Origin: Monosiga brevicollis MX1
Lineage: Eukaryota > Opisthokonta > Choanoflagellata > Craspedida > Salpingoecidae
Direction: 5' to 3'
Assembly: GCF_000002865.3 (NCBI RefSeq)
Contig: NW_001865046.1
Span: 189,113 to 253,112 of the forward strand
DNA length: 64,000 bases
The position numbers and the translations under genes were made by a program. The number at the start of each line of letters is the position of its first letter. Within the stretch, counting starts at the first letter, position 1. The notes under the pieces are model-generated. The model searched no databases and had not been told where the DNA came from. It saw nothing but the letters and a program-made list of their open reading frames with translations. Positions 26,766-40,300 of this stretch are shown in pieces.

Positions 26766-27098
26766 CTTGAGGAGTCTCTCTGCACAACAATACGAGGACA
26801 AGGCCCCCTGCCCTTTTCACAAGCGTGCTCTGCAGTCACCCGTCAGCCAACCAGCCAATCAGCCGGTCGATTCGTCCACCAATCAGTTCCAAAGCAGTCA
26901 GTGACCGCCAACAAGCGCAAACCAGCGCGCGGCACCCACTCAGCAAGTGAGCGCGTTGAACACAAAAAAAAAAAAAAAAGTCAAAAATGTGGAAACAAAT
27001 TCAAAAAAGGAAGATGTCGAGGCAAGCCACGTTAAAGACGAAACATGTGGCAATGTGACTGGAGTTGTTGTTGTAGTAGTCGAAGAAGAAGAAGAAGA

Positions 27099-27136
<38 letters not shown>

Positions 27137-27493
27137 TGAAGAAAAGTGTGAAGAAGAATCAAGAGAAAAAATACATGAAGGGAGCGGGATCGTGTGCGTG
27201 TGTTTGCCCCGTCCGTCCTTGCTCAGTGGTACTCGGGCGATCATTGCAGGATTTCCATGATCAATTCAATTGGTTTGGTTCGGTGAGAGTGCAGTGCTCT
27301 CCGACTGGACGACCATAACCTTCCGAGAAAAGGTGCCAATGGGTCGGGCGGATGTGTTGGGAGCGAGCATATGTGCGCTGAGATTGGGTAGCATGACACG
27401 GTGGGGGAAGCCGCGGGACACAAAAGGGCTGCGAGGCAGGTAAGTTTCTAACTCAAGGCGTGTCCTGGGGCCAGTGCTGGCGCAAGAGGCCAC
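26766..27493. other. Spacer between the PP2C and HPPD genes
   Basis: Contains a poly-A run at about 26964-26980 and a GAA then GA tract at about 27085-27131. Both flanking genes are on the minus strand, so it joins the PP2C promoter to the HPPD 3' UTR. No gene was supported. Confidence 0.7.
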
Positions 27494-29647
<2,154 letters not shown>

Positions 29648-29660
29648 GATCGAGGTTGAA

Positions 29661-29686
29661 CGAGAGAGAGAGAGAGAGAGAGAGAG
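29661..29686. repeat. (GA)n tract in the HPPD 5' UTR
   Basis: Thirteen GA units ending 14 bases upstream of the HPPD ATG; a CT tract in the mRNA sense. Confidence 0.9.
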
Positions 29687-29834
29687 GAAAGGAATCACAA
29701 GTATCGACTGGCAGGTGCAGTTGGAAACTGCCGTCGCCACTGTCTGGAACGTGTGAAGATCTGCTGCTCGACGTTCTCCTTTGAGTGTGTGCGTGTGTGT
29801 GTGTTTCTCTCTCAAGCTCTCTCTCTCTCTCTCT

Positions 29835-29946
29835 CAAGCTCTCTCTCTCTCAAGCTCTCTCTCTCTCAAGCTCTCTCTCTCTCAAGCTCTCTCTCTCTCA
29901 AGCTCTCTCTCTCTCAAGCTCTCTCTCTCTCAAGCTCTCTCTCTCT
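29835..29946. repeat. Exact 16-bp minisatellite (CAAGCTCTCTCTCTCT)
   Basis: CAAGCT recurs at 29835, 29851, 29867, 29883, 29899, 29915 and 29931, every 16 bases, with CT filler between. One further copy lies 22 bases upstream at 29813. The tract continues as plain CT to about 29985. Confidence 0.95.
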
Positions 29947-29986
29947 CTCTTTCTCTCTCTCTCTTTCTCTCTCTCTCTCTTTTCCC

Positions 29987-31362
29987 TTCATCAAACGAAG
30001 AAAAAGACCTTACAGTACTATTTCGTCATCGCTCTCCCTATGGCTTGAGCCCCCTCTTCCAGCTGAGGACATGTGCTCGTCCTCTGCCCGAAAGACGCGG
30101 GCCGTAATGGATGAGTTTGCACATGACATGGTGGACGACGGGGCATATGGTCCTTGACTTCAAAGTTCATTTGGACGGGAGCATGCGCTGCCATTTCAAA
30201 CGCCGTATGGTTCAAGGGAAAACCTCAGCCTGTCGGAACAGCTGTCTCGCGAGCCAGCACGCGGGTGTGCATCTAAAAGCTCATTCCCCGCTTGCCCGGC
30301 AGTCGTCGAGTGTGGTCACGTCAACTGCTCGTCAACTATCCTACTGTGACCACACATGCAAGATCTGCTCCAGAAAAACCACACCTTGGTTAAAGCGCCA
30401 CGTCAAGTTCACTTTGTCGCTGAGGCAGGTGATGCAATCGCCCTTGTTAAAATGTGAAAAGGAGGTTCACGCTAATATCCTCTCAAAACTATACACGTTT
30501 GAACAAAATACTGATGCCGTCCCTCTGTTTAAAACACAAGTGCGAAACATGTGTTGCAGAGTGACCTGTAGATTTTTGCTGTTGTATTATGCTGTTCATG
30601 GGTTCCAGTAGGCATACCAAGATAGGGCGGTTGCTGGACACCCGCCCCAGCTGCGCCGCTGCCCCTGCCCCAAGGCTCCGCAAGTTGGCACATCCCCAGC
30701 AGCAGCTGATCTCAAGCATTGCTTCTTCTGCCCACCCACAACTGCCCTGCCCTGCCATGGTCAAGCCCGCTCTCTCTTGTGTGCATGCGTGCGTACCGAA
30801 GAAAAAGGTAGAGCCGAAGTTTTGGTGAAAACAAGTGTTCTTACCAATTTGCCGCTTTGCTTCATCGGTGGTGGGCCGCCCCTGCTTTTGGCTGCATCAT
30901 CATCATCATCATCCCCTTTCGTGGTCGGCGCTGGCCTCCCCCTTGGCTGTCGCCGCGTTGAACGAGCGTGCTGCGCAGTTGAGCGTGGCACGTAGCTGGT
31001 GCTGCGATCCACGAAAAGGCGTGTGCACTCTGGTCTGGATCGTGGGTGCATTGCCCCACTCCGTCACATCACCCCCCTGGTAGGAACCTCGAGCCAGTAG
31101 CTCACAAGTATCAGAGCGAGGGGCATTGGGCGCTCGGCCACGCATCCGAGATGCCTGCATCGCATTGCACTGCCATCATTTGATTCAACCCTAACCCTAC
31201 CCCAGCCCTTTCTTTGACTCCAGAGCCACCCCGCCTCACCACGCCGCTGTGTGCTTGCAACCCCCTTCGTCTTTCCGCTGCGACTTTCCGCTGCGCAGCT
31301 CAAATCGAAACCCGGGCCCTGCCGCCTGTTTTTGCGACGTCTGCGATCCTCAACTCGCAACC
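29987..31362. other. Divergent intergenic region between HPPD and the UVR-motif gene
   Basis: No gene is supported. One open frame of 166 codons (30111-30611, +) has no recognisable domain and poor composition for coding. A CAT tract lies at about 30895-30913 and two telomere-like CCCTAA units at about 31187-31200. It must hold the promoters of both flanking genes. Confidence 0.6.
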
Positions 31363-34300
31363 ATGGCCATGTTTGGCGGCATGAATGTCAAGGGTGCTGA
31401 CGAAGAGGATCGGCCCGACCTGGCCAACGCTGCTGCAAGTAGCACGGGCAGCAGCTTTGCCTTTATCAACAGCGCCCCTGGTGCGTACCGGCCCAACCGT
31501 GCCCTCCCTATCGTGCGCAACGCTGCTCTCATCCTGTGCTTTCCGGCACCGCGCCGCCCCGCCTGTTCTGCTCGGCCTCGCTCTTATCTTGTACATCTCG
31601 CAGCGGCCGCCGCCGACGAGAGCGCCGCTCCGTCCAGCTCCGCTTTTAGCTTTATCGGTATGCGCCACAGCACTTTGCTGAGCCAAGCCTGCTCGGCGAC
31701 CAGCCCCCGCTCATGGCTTTGATGTTGTTGCTGCCCAACACCAGGTGGATCCGCAGCCTCTGACAATGCCGAACCAGCTGTGGAGCGTATCGCGCCGGCC
31801 GCCGCCACCCCTCTCATCTCAGCCCGTGCGTCCTTTCTTTGCACCCGCGCTCGTTGATTGTGCTGAGCAAAGACGCTGCACGCTTGATCGTCCACGGTCT
31901 AACCCGCCTTTGCCACCTTCTTCGTAGCCACCACTAAGAAGAAAAAGAAGCGCAACCCCAAGATGGTGCGCCCGGGACATGGTCGCTTGGAGGAGGGCGA
32001 GGCGGAGCAGCACAGCCCCTCGCTTGAGCGGAAAACGGCCCCCTCTGCTAGCCCGAGCCCCGCATCAACACCCGCCTCGGATGTGCCCGCGTCTACCAGC
32101 AGACCACGCTCCCCCGCACAGCCCGCTCGTGCCACTGCTCCGCCTGCGCAAACCAACAATGTGCCGGCCGATCGAGGCGCCGAACCAAAGTCTGCACCAG
32201 CCCCACAACGCAAAGCTGAGCCCGCACCCCCTGCCACGGCTCAGACCGCAGGCCCAACGCCGGAGACCATCGCACCCCCAAAAAAGAGCCTTCCACCTCG
32301 CAGCGCCAGTCCAACGGCCTCGCGCCTGCCACGCAAAGCTGATCCCGAACCACGGCCAGCGCCAGGCGCGACACTGACCCCAGTCGACACGAATCCCACG
32401 CCCGAGGCGGATGACGCGGCGAGTGGTGACAATAGCCGAGGCTTTCTTTCCCGCCTTTTTGGAGGTGGCAGCCGCAAAGCTGATAAACAAAAGCCTCCGC
32501 CCTCAAACACCGAACCCCCTCGTACCTCGGTTCCCTCCATTGCCCGCGAACCACAGGGCCCACGCGCTGCCCCTCCAGCCCGCATGAGCCCGGGTGCCGC
32601 CCGTGGTCGTGCGCCTGGACAGCGCCCGAACCCCCGCCCTGCCAATGCTGCAACACCGTCTGTCCCCACTTCCAAGGCCGCTGCACCCGCCGTGGCCAAC
32701 CCATCAGACACTCATCCTGTCCCGAGCAACTCACCTGTTCCGGCCGACCCTGCGAAATCCCAGCGCGCCAAAGAACAGATGGCTACGGATAAGCGCTCCC
32801 AGTCACCACCCTCACCCGTGAAACCCACTCCGACACCTGCATCCACGCAAGCGGCCACCAAGGCGGCAGCACCCGAGCCGGCAGCACCCGAGCCGACGGA
32901 GGACGCGAGCACGGAGGACGTGAACAAGCAGGAGCCTGAAACTCGCGAGACTGACACTACTGAGACGACCGTCACCAACCGGGCCATGGCCCTTTTGGAA
33001 GAGGTGCGCGAGCCCAACGCTGGCGCAGCTGACCACAAGACCCACGCGTCTACCGCGTCGCGTCCACCGGTTGTGCCTTTTGCTCATTGCTCTGCCTCCC
33101 CACGACCCGTGTGTAGGCCAAGAACAAGGCCGCAACGGCCGAAACAAAGCTTGAGGAACTCCATCAAGAGCGTGAAACGGTAAGCGTGGCCCCACATCGG
33201 AATCCTACCGCGTATCAAGCCGATGCCATGACGCCACACCACTGCACTTGTAGATTCTGGCCCATCAACTCTCCATTTTTGAGGAGCATAAGGACAAGGT
33301 GGCCGAAATGCTGGTAAGTGTGCCAAATTCCAGCCGTGTTTTCAAAAATGCGGTTAGAAGTTACCTCGTTTGCACGGCTTGACTCATTTTGACGCTGCCG
33401 TGCAACGCTTGGCATCCACACACACACACATACACGCGCGCGCCCCTCTAGCGCCACGAAGAAGAGCTTGAAACAGCTATTGAGGCAGAAGATTATGAGC
33501 GAGCAGAGGAGCTTGAAGGTTGGTTGCTGCGCAACGATGCGTGCAAAGTAATCGGCGTTGCACGCCTGATAGGCACCTGACGCGCTTCCTTTGCCAAATA
33601 CCCTTAGCCCTCATTGCCAGCTTGACTGAGAGCACAAGCACCCCTCCATCCTTCACCAGCGCGTATGTGAAGTGCCGTTCACAGCGTCAGCACCGACGGC
33701 CTTGGAGCCAACGCCACCGGTGTCTGTCCTGATCGATTTGCACCCGTCCCCTCTATGTGTATAGGCGCAAGTCAACGCGTGCTTCCTTGCTCCGTCTGCT
33801 GCAGCAAGAAGAACAAATCCTGCTTGATCAAGCAGCTACACAGCGTGAATCTGCGCAGACTCTCGAGTCATCCTTGCAGGTACACATGACAGCACAAGGA
33901 TAGCGTCCCTCTTGATGCTCTCTCTTGGTTGATCTCAGGTGGTGCTTCTTCTCATCCCTGCCCTCCTGTGACATCCTGGTTGACACGCGACACAGGAGCA
34001 ATTGGACGAGCTCAAGACGTTTCGCAGTGGTTTGGAGGATGCCACGCGCAGCGAGCGCGCACGCATCGACGCCGAGCAGATGAAGCTACAGCGCGGCGAA
34101 GCTCACTTGCATGTGGACCAGCAACATCTGCAAGAGGCCGTGGATCGGCTCGAGTCGCTGGCAGCGGAACGGACGGCCGAATTTCAAGATGCCCGTCGGC
34201 GCCTTGTTGACGACCGCGAGCGGGTTCGCCGTGAAATTGCCGAGCTGGAGCGAAAACTCCGTGAAGCTCGACACAAGGAAGAGCGCCTGGAGAAGGACAT

Positions 34301-36228
34301 TGCCAAGGAAGATGAGCGCATTGCTGCGGCTGAACAGGACCTAGTGGCTGAGCGCTCACAGGTTGAGGCACAGCGCAGTCTGGTCAATGAGCAGGCTGCT
34401 GAGCTGGACGCACGCCGGGCGGCCATTCAAGAGGCGCAGCAGAGCTTGGATGACAGCACAGCTTCTGCCCGCAAGCAAGTTGAAGACTTGGACGAGGCTG
34501 CCAACGAAGTGAAGATGCATATCGTGCAATCTCGCCTGGGTCTGCGACGCTTGGAAAAACGCACGGCGCGCTACCTTGATTTGGAACAACAGTCCTTTGC
34601 TGGCAGTGACCGCCTGGATGACATCTTGCAAGCGTTTGAAGAGGCCAACGAGGCCATTCAGAGCCTTGATGCCCAGGTGGCCGCCAAAACGTCTGACATC
34701 CAGGAGCTCTCCACCAACGTGCTACAACTGCAGCAGGATGTGAGTCTTCAACGCAAGCAAGCCACATCCATTGCCGACCAGCTGCCTGAGTTGACCCAAG
34801 CCAAGAAGCTGGCTGTTGGCTCGCGCAATTTCAAAGAAGCCAGTCGCCTCAACGCCGAGATTACGTCACTCGCGGAACAGCAATCTAGCTTGGAGGCCGT
34901 GGTATGTGGGCGTGCTTGTGGGCCTGCTCGACAACCTGGCTGGCGTGGCTGTTTCGGCTTCCGCTTTCCTTTTGCTCACGGCTGGCTTTTTTTTTTTTTT
35001 CTTTTTTTTTCTTTTTTTTTTTTTTTAAATTTCCTTGCTTTGTTGCTTCCTCTTGTGGACAACCTGATTGCATTTGCAGATTTCGGAGCGGGAAGAAGAG
35101 CTCAAGCGTTCGACGACTGAGCTTGAACAGGCCCAAACCGACGCGGACCAATTGCGCAGCGAGCTTGAGCAGGCTCGCCGCGATCGTTTTGACGGCATCA
35201 TTGAGGATCTCGCAGGGCTTTACGGGGAACTTTTTGGAGAGGCACGCCGCCGCCGCCGCCGCAAACAGCCTTCGGCTGCCCTCGTACAGGCCGATGCAGA
35301 CTTGTGCCACAGCTTGTTGGTGACATTGTGCGGCGCGCAGGGAACCGACATGCCCGCCTTGGCCGAGGACCCCGAAACCGACGAAGCGCCGTCCACGGAT
35401 GACGAAGAGATGGAGGACAACGCCGATCTAGGCGTCATTGCTGCGTCGCTGATTGATTTTGGGGATGACGGCCTGGAAGCAGGCTCTCCCGAAGCAGCCT
35501 CATCGGGCAGTCCGGCAGGCGACACTGAGCAGGAGCAGCCACTGGTTGCAGCTATTGCAGACGATCTCCTTTCGCTCGATCTCAACACCAGCGCAACTGC
35601 GGACGAGCAAGATAACCTCGATGCCCTGCTCGATGACGGTGAGGATGACCAAGCCGACCCGGAGAGCCCAACAGTTGAGACCGAAGACGCTAAAGACGCT
35701 GAAGACGCTGAAGACGCTAAAGACACTGAAGATGCTAAAGATGCTAAAGATGCTGAAGATGCTGCCAGCGCCCCTGAGGAGCCCATGAACTTGGATGCAT
35801 CCATCGAATCGGTGCGCGGAGACGATGTTCCCAGTGATGCTGGCGAGCAGGACGAACGCGACGCAGTTCTCGAGTCGGAGGATGTGCAAGCTGAGATTGA
35901 AGATGAGGAGATGGAAGCTTCCGACGCCAGCAGCCACTCTGATGGCGCGGAAGATCCTGCCTCTGATGCGGAGGCACCGGTGGATGGCGAAGACGTCGAT
36001 GACGTCTCGGTGTCGGAAGAAGCGGCCAACCAACAGGCCAAGGAAGAGCGCAAGGCGCAGTTGGCTGAGGAGATCTGGGAGCTGGAGCAGGGCATCGAGC
36101 GAGCTGTTGAAAATGAGGATTTTGATTTATGCGAGGAGATGGACGACAAAGTCAAGGTTTTGTCGCAGGAACTTGTCGATTTGGGTGTGGAAGACGTGGA
36201 GGATTTTGTCAAGCAAAGCCGAGCTTAG
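31363..36228 (+). CDS. Coiled-coil protein with three UVR-like motifs, 1,247 residues
   Basis: Exons: 31363-31480, 31604-31657, 31745-31825, 31928-33003, 33117-33179, 33254-33313, 33452-33518, 33608-33662, 33765-33879, 33996-34901, 35080-36228. They form one frame of 1248 codons. The first 110 residues carry spaced FAFI / FSFIGG motifs, then KKKKKRNPK, then about 350 Pro/Ala/Ser-rich disordered residues holding RGFLSRLFGGGSRK, a possible amphipathic helix. Residues about 440-860 are a long coiled coil. UVR-like motifs with the pattern A-x-x-x-D/N-F/Y-x-x-A-x-x-L occur three times: ELETAIEAEDYERAEELE, KKLAVGSRNFKEASRLNAEI and LEQGIERAVENEDFDLCEEM, the last near the C-terminus. Between coiled coil and last motif lies an acidic stretch of about 290 residues. 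UVR motifs mediate protein-protein contacts in UvrB/UvrC and Clp partners; the function here is unknown. I do not recognise an orthologue. Confidence 0.85.
35683..35763 (+). repeat. Coding minisatellite of 9-bp units (Glu/Lys-Asp-Ala)
   Basis: Nine tandem in-frame units read E/K-D/T-A in the acidic region of the UVR-motif protein, with the codon for Asp shifting from gac to gat along the array. Confidence 0.9.
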
Positions 36229-37393
36229 CTGTCAATTGAGGAAAAGATGTGATTGGACATGTGCTCCAGTCTTTTGATGAGATGGTCTGATGATGCTCCA
36301 CGGCTCAAGTAAAAGGAGATTGGTCGCCACCGAGTCGCTTTGCTCTGGAAGACAAGATAAGGGGCCCATTGTGGAAAACTTGAGTTGATCCTGGTGTCAA
36401 AGCCAAGTAGGGGGTTTGGGAGGGGGGGTCGAGAAGTCAAACTCTAGCTAGCTTTTCTGTTTCTCGTGTGTTTCTCTTTGCTTTTTTTCCTTTTCATGCT
36501 TGTTCGACTGGCTGGCTTTGGACAACCGCAAACAGCGCCCCATCTTCCTCCGGGCTCGGGAGGGACGATCGTTGGACCAGGACAATTGTAGCAGAGCTAG
36601 CACATTCATCAAAAGAGCAGTCTGGCCTTCATCAATTGTAATAACCATCAGCCCTACCAAAAAAAAAAAAAAAACCGTCAAAATTCATAATCAATTCAAG
36701 AATTATTAGCAAGGAACAAGGACCAATACGGCGGTGACCACCGAAGGCGGTTTCTGTTCTTCTACAAGAAGCTTCGTGCGTGCAAACCACCCACAGGTCC
36801 ACACTCAAGCGACATTCAGGACAGCGAGGCATGCGCTGCCTTACATGTTGACATGACACTTGTGAATCTACACACACATGCTGGAGATGATTTTGGTGAA
36901 ACGCCCCTTTCGTGAGATTGAGTCGAAGAGAGAGAGAGGACTGAAGTCTTTTGATTTGTCAGAGATAGCTTGCGGTGGGGAATCGAGGTAGAGAAAAATT
37001 GTGATTGGAAAATACCTCAATGGAAACAAAAAGGGATAGCAGAGATAGGGGCAATGATGTAGCATTCGCCAGAGAATTAAACAGGAATCTGTTATAAATG
37101 AGAGAAAGAAGCCAGAGCTGTCTTCATTTTTATTTGTGCGTAAACGGAGGAAGATCAGCGCGCTGGTCGCGTCGATCTATCTAGTTCAATAGGCCAAGCC
37201 GTCGTCTGCCCATGTGTCTACGCCGTCGATCGGCATTGCATGGTAGCAGTCGGCCTGTCCAAGCACGCGTGACTCGGAGTAAATCCTTGCGTGTTCGGAG
37301 CTAGGTTTTGAGACTCTTGGATCGGGCCCTTCTCGTCCAGTCCCGGCGTGCCAAGGCGATTCGACCACACCGTCTGCTACTTGTTTCGCACGC
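36229..37393. other. Spacer between the UVR-motif gene and the receptor gene
   Basis: About 1.2 kb, lower in GC than the coding DNA, with a poly-A run at about 36658-36675. Both flanking genes are on the plus strand. I see no gene, RNA or repeat family here. Confidence 0.6.
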
Positions 37394-40300
37394 ATGATGG
37401 CAAGAAGAAGGGGCTCAGGGTCCTCTATCGGCATTGTCCGCATCATTCTTATGATGAGCCTGCTGGCGGGATCTCATGCGGCGCTGCAAGATTTGTGTTA
37501 CCGTCTGCGATGGCGATTGGCTGACCCCATTCCTCGCGAGCGCATGATCCGTCCCGTAACCGGTGCGCATGGGTCTTCAACTATCTGATATCAACTACAT
37601 TGCGTTTGAAGCCAGTCTCAGGTTGTCATGTTGGTGATCTAGAAAACACCATGCGCCTCACGTTTAAATACCCTTCTGGGCATGTTTACGCCATCTCAGG
37701 GTTCCCGCCGGAGCACGCGCTTGTTCAGAATGAGCGCTGCGGGCATCAGTATGCGGCTGGGGACCCGATTCCAGTGTCTGCCCTCTACTCCACCTCAAAT
37801 GGCAACTCGGGCTGTCAGGTAGGCTGTTGTTGAGAGCAGGTTCTGTGAAGGGGGTGTTTGAGTCCTGGTGGTCCGCTTTGTATCATCGTTCACTTGGGGT
37901 GCTGTGTCTTTTCGCAGGAGGTCACGGGTGGCAGTCTCTTCTACGCCTATAATTGGCCCAACGTGCGTGCCGGGCACCTTGGCATTGCAGACTGTTTGCA
38001 CTTTTTTTTTGTTTTTAAATCGTTCCAAATGCTGCTCCTTTAGGGTGCTTCCGCCAACACGGGGTTTGAGGAACCAGAAAAGGCTCTGTTCTACTTTGTG
38101 CAGCGCGAGGACAGCAACGTCAGCTTCGTCCTTGTCCACGATACACCTGGTATAGCCAATGCATCAAAGCGCTTGTCTAATCAATTTTGATTCAGTGACG
38201 TCGCCGTCCGGCTCTTGATTCGTGCACGCTCATTGCACGCAATTAATACAGGGAACGCTGATGGTGGCGGTGTGACCTTGGAGCTACTTGCACCAGATCT
38301 CGCTGGCCGGGAGGTACGCCAGTTACTCATAAGTGCCTCGTCGTAGCGATCACAAACGGGCGCTGAATGCCATCGTGCCACATAGCTGGACTGGGAGGTG
38401 CGGGACGACTACAACGAGGTCTATGAGTATGATAGTACCACCGGTTTAGGCCGGATTGTGCAGAATTGGGCCGTGTGTTGTACAGGTGGGGGGGCCCGTT
38501 TTGTATTTACACTTCGCTATAGGAAGAAATTAAGCATCAACCCACCTCATGGCGCACATGGCACGTCGCAGACGGTGCTGCTCTTGGGCCATTGCCTCCG
38601 TATGGCTACCGGATCACCTTTCGCTACAGCCGTATCCTGGGCTTGAATGGCGTCCGCGTGGGCAACTATAACGCTTCCACGAATTCCCTTTCCATGATCG
38701 AACTCGATCTAGTGCGTGCATTGCCATGCATTTCTTTGCTGCAGCTCCGAGCGCCATTCGTCTGCATCGCCTGTCGCTCACCGTCAAAAGTCGACCACGC
38801 GACTTAGGATGACTTGGCCGATGGCATCGAGCTGACAACGTTCACGTGCGATCAAATCTGTGAAGACAAGGTATGCCCCACCTAGCTACAAAAGCCAAGT
38901 TGAACATCACGTTCTTTCGCAGCTGCGTGCAGACCCGGCATACTTGCACATCATGACAATCTCGAATTTTCGTTTGAATTGGCTGGTAGAAATCATGCGG
39001 GGAATGCGCATCAGATGATCTTTGTGCGTGGTGCGGCGACGAGTGCATCTATGAGGACACGCTCAAGTTCTATGATGTAAGCGTCGTTCCTGTGGATTCA
39101 GGATGACTTTTGAGGGGCCAGCTCACAGACCTCTGCACACTCGGGCCTCTCCCAATAGGGTTGCACCTCCGAAACTTGGATTCGCAACAACGATTGCTGC
39201 CCCGAATGCACGCTCGCGCGGTCTTGTGACACATGTGCAGAGCTTCAGGGCTGCGCGTGGGATTTTGAGCTCAGCGTGCGTTGCAGAGACCAAGAACACT
39301 TCTTTCGCTTCCACGTTCCATCATCAAGACGAATGTGGCCTGGGATGTGTGGATTACTTGTCGACCCTCACACCAATGTTGCTTGTGCTTCTGGTTGCAG
39401 AGCTGCGTCAGCGGATCTTATGCAGATCCCACCAACGAGCTGTTCTGTACTTCTGGTGACCACGGCTGGCGCTTCATTGGCGACGGTGAAACAGATGTGA
39501 GTGGCTCTTGGGAGTGTGGCAGTGTTGTCGCAGCTGAATGGCGTTTTTTCGTCTGGCTTGTGCATGATCCAATGACACTCTTACGATTTCTTCACCTTGC
39601 CTTCGTATCACGGTCCAACCAACTACTAGCAATGCGATTATCCACCTGGGGCAATTAACGACGCTGGGCGCTTTACCAATCCTCGTATTACGTGCGTGTC
39701 CTCACTGCACATCCCGAAATTGTTGTGCATGCGCACTTTGACTCTGGCTTCATCTCTCTTTTGTGTGCGTGCGTGTGAATGCGATAGCGAGGTCGAGGCT
39801 TTCTGCACAGGGCGCGGCGAGCCAGACTTTGAGGTCGACGCATGCAACTGTTACGAAGGCTATTATGGCATCGACTGTCGAAACGAGGTTTGACACGCAG
39901 AAATAGACAGCCAGAGCAGAGAATGCAGGGACTGGTCCCCTTGACTGCATTAGCGATTACTGCCATTCCCCAGACTCTGTATTGAGATGAATGTTGTTCT
40001 TATGCTCAAACTCTGCCCCTCCTTTCCTATCGTAGTGTCCCGGTGGCGCCGCCAACCCGTGCAGCGGCCATGGGGTTTGTCACGCCGATGGACATTGCGT
40101 CTGCGAGTGTGGATATGGCGGTACGGCTTGAAGGAACGAATGGTTGTGATTTGGGTAGACTTGTTGGTAGCACATATGAGTTGCAAGTGTGCTGACCATG
40201 CAATTGGCCTGCCGATTCTGATTCATGCGTTGGCCGAATGCATCGGGATAGGCACGGACTGCGCCATGAACTTGGGGAGTTGCTCAAGCTGCGAGCTGAG

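Noticed and set aside
30111-30611. 166-codon plus-strand open frame in an intergenic region
   Set aside because: No domain, odd composition, no splice partners that extend it; kept only as spacer.
31187-31200. Telomere-like CCCTAA units
   Set aside because: Only two units, surrounded by ordinary sequence; too short to mean a former chromosome end.
35220-36212. 330-codon minus-strand open frame rich in Ser
   Set aside because: Antisense of the acidic region of the UVR-motif protein (Asp/Glu codons read backwards as Ser).
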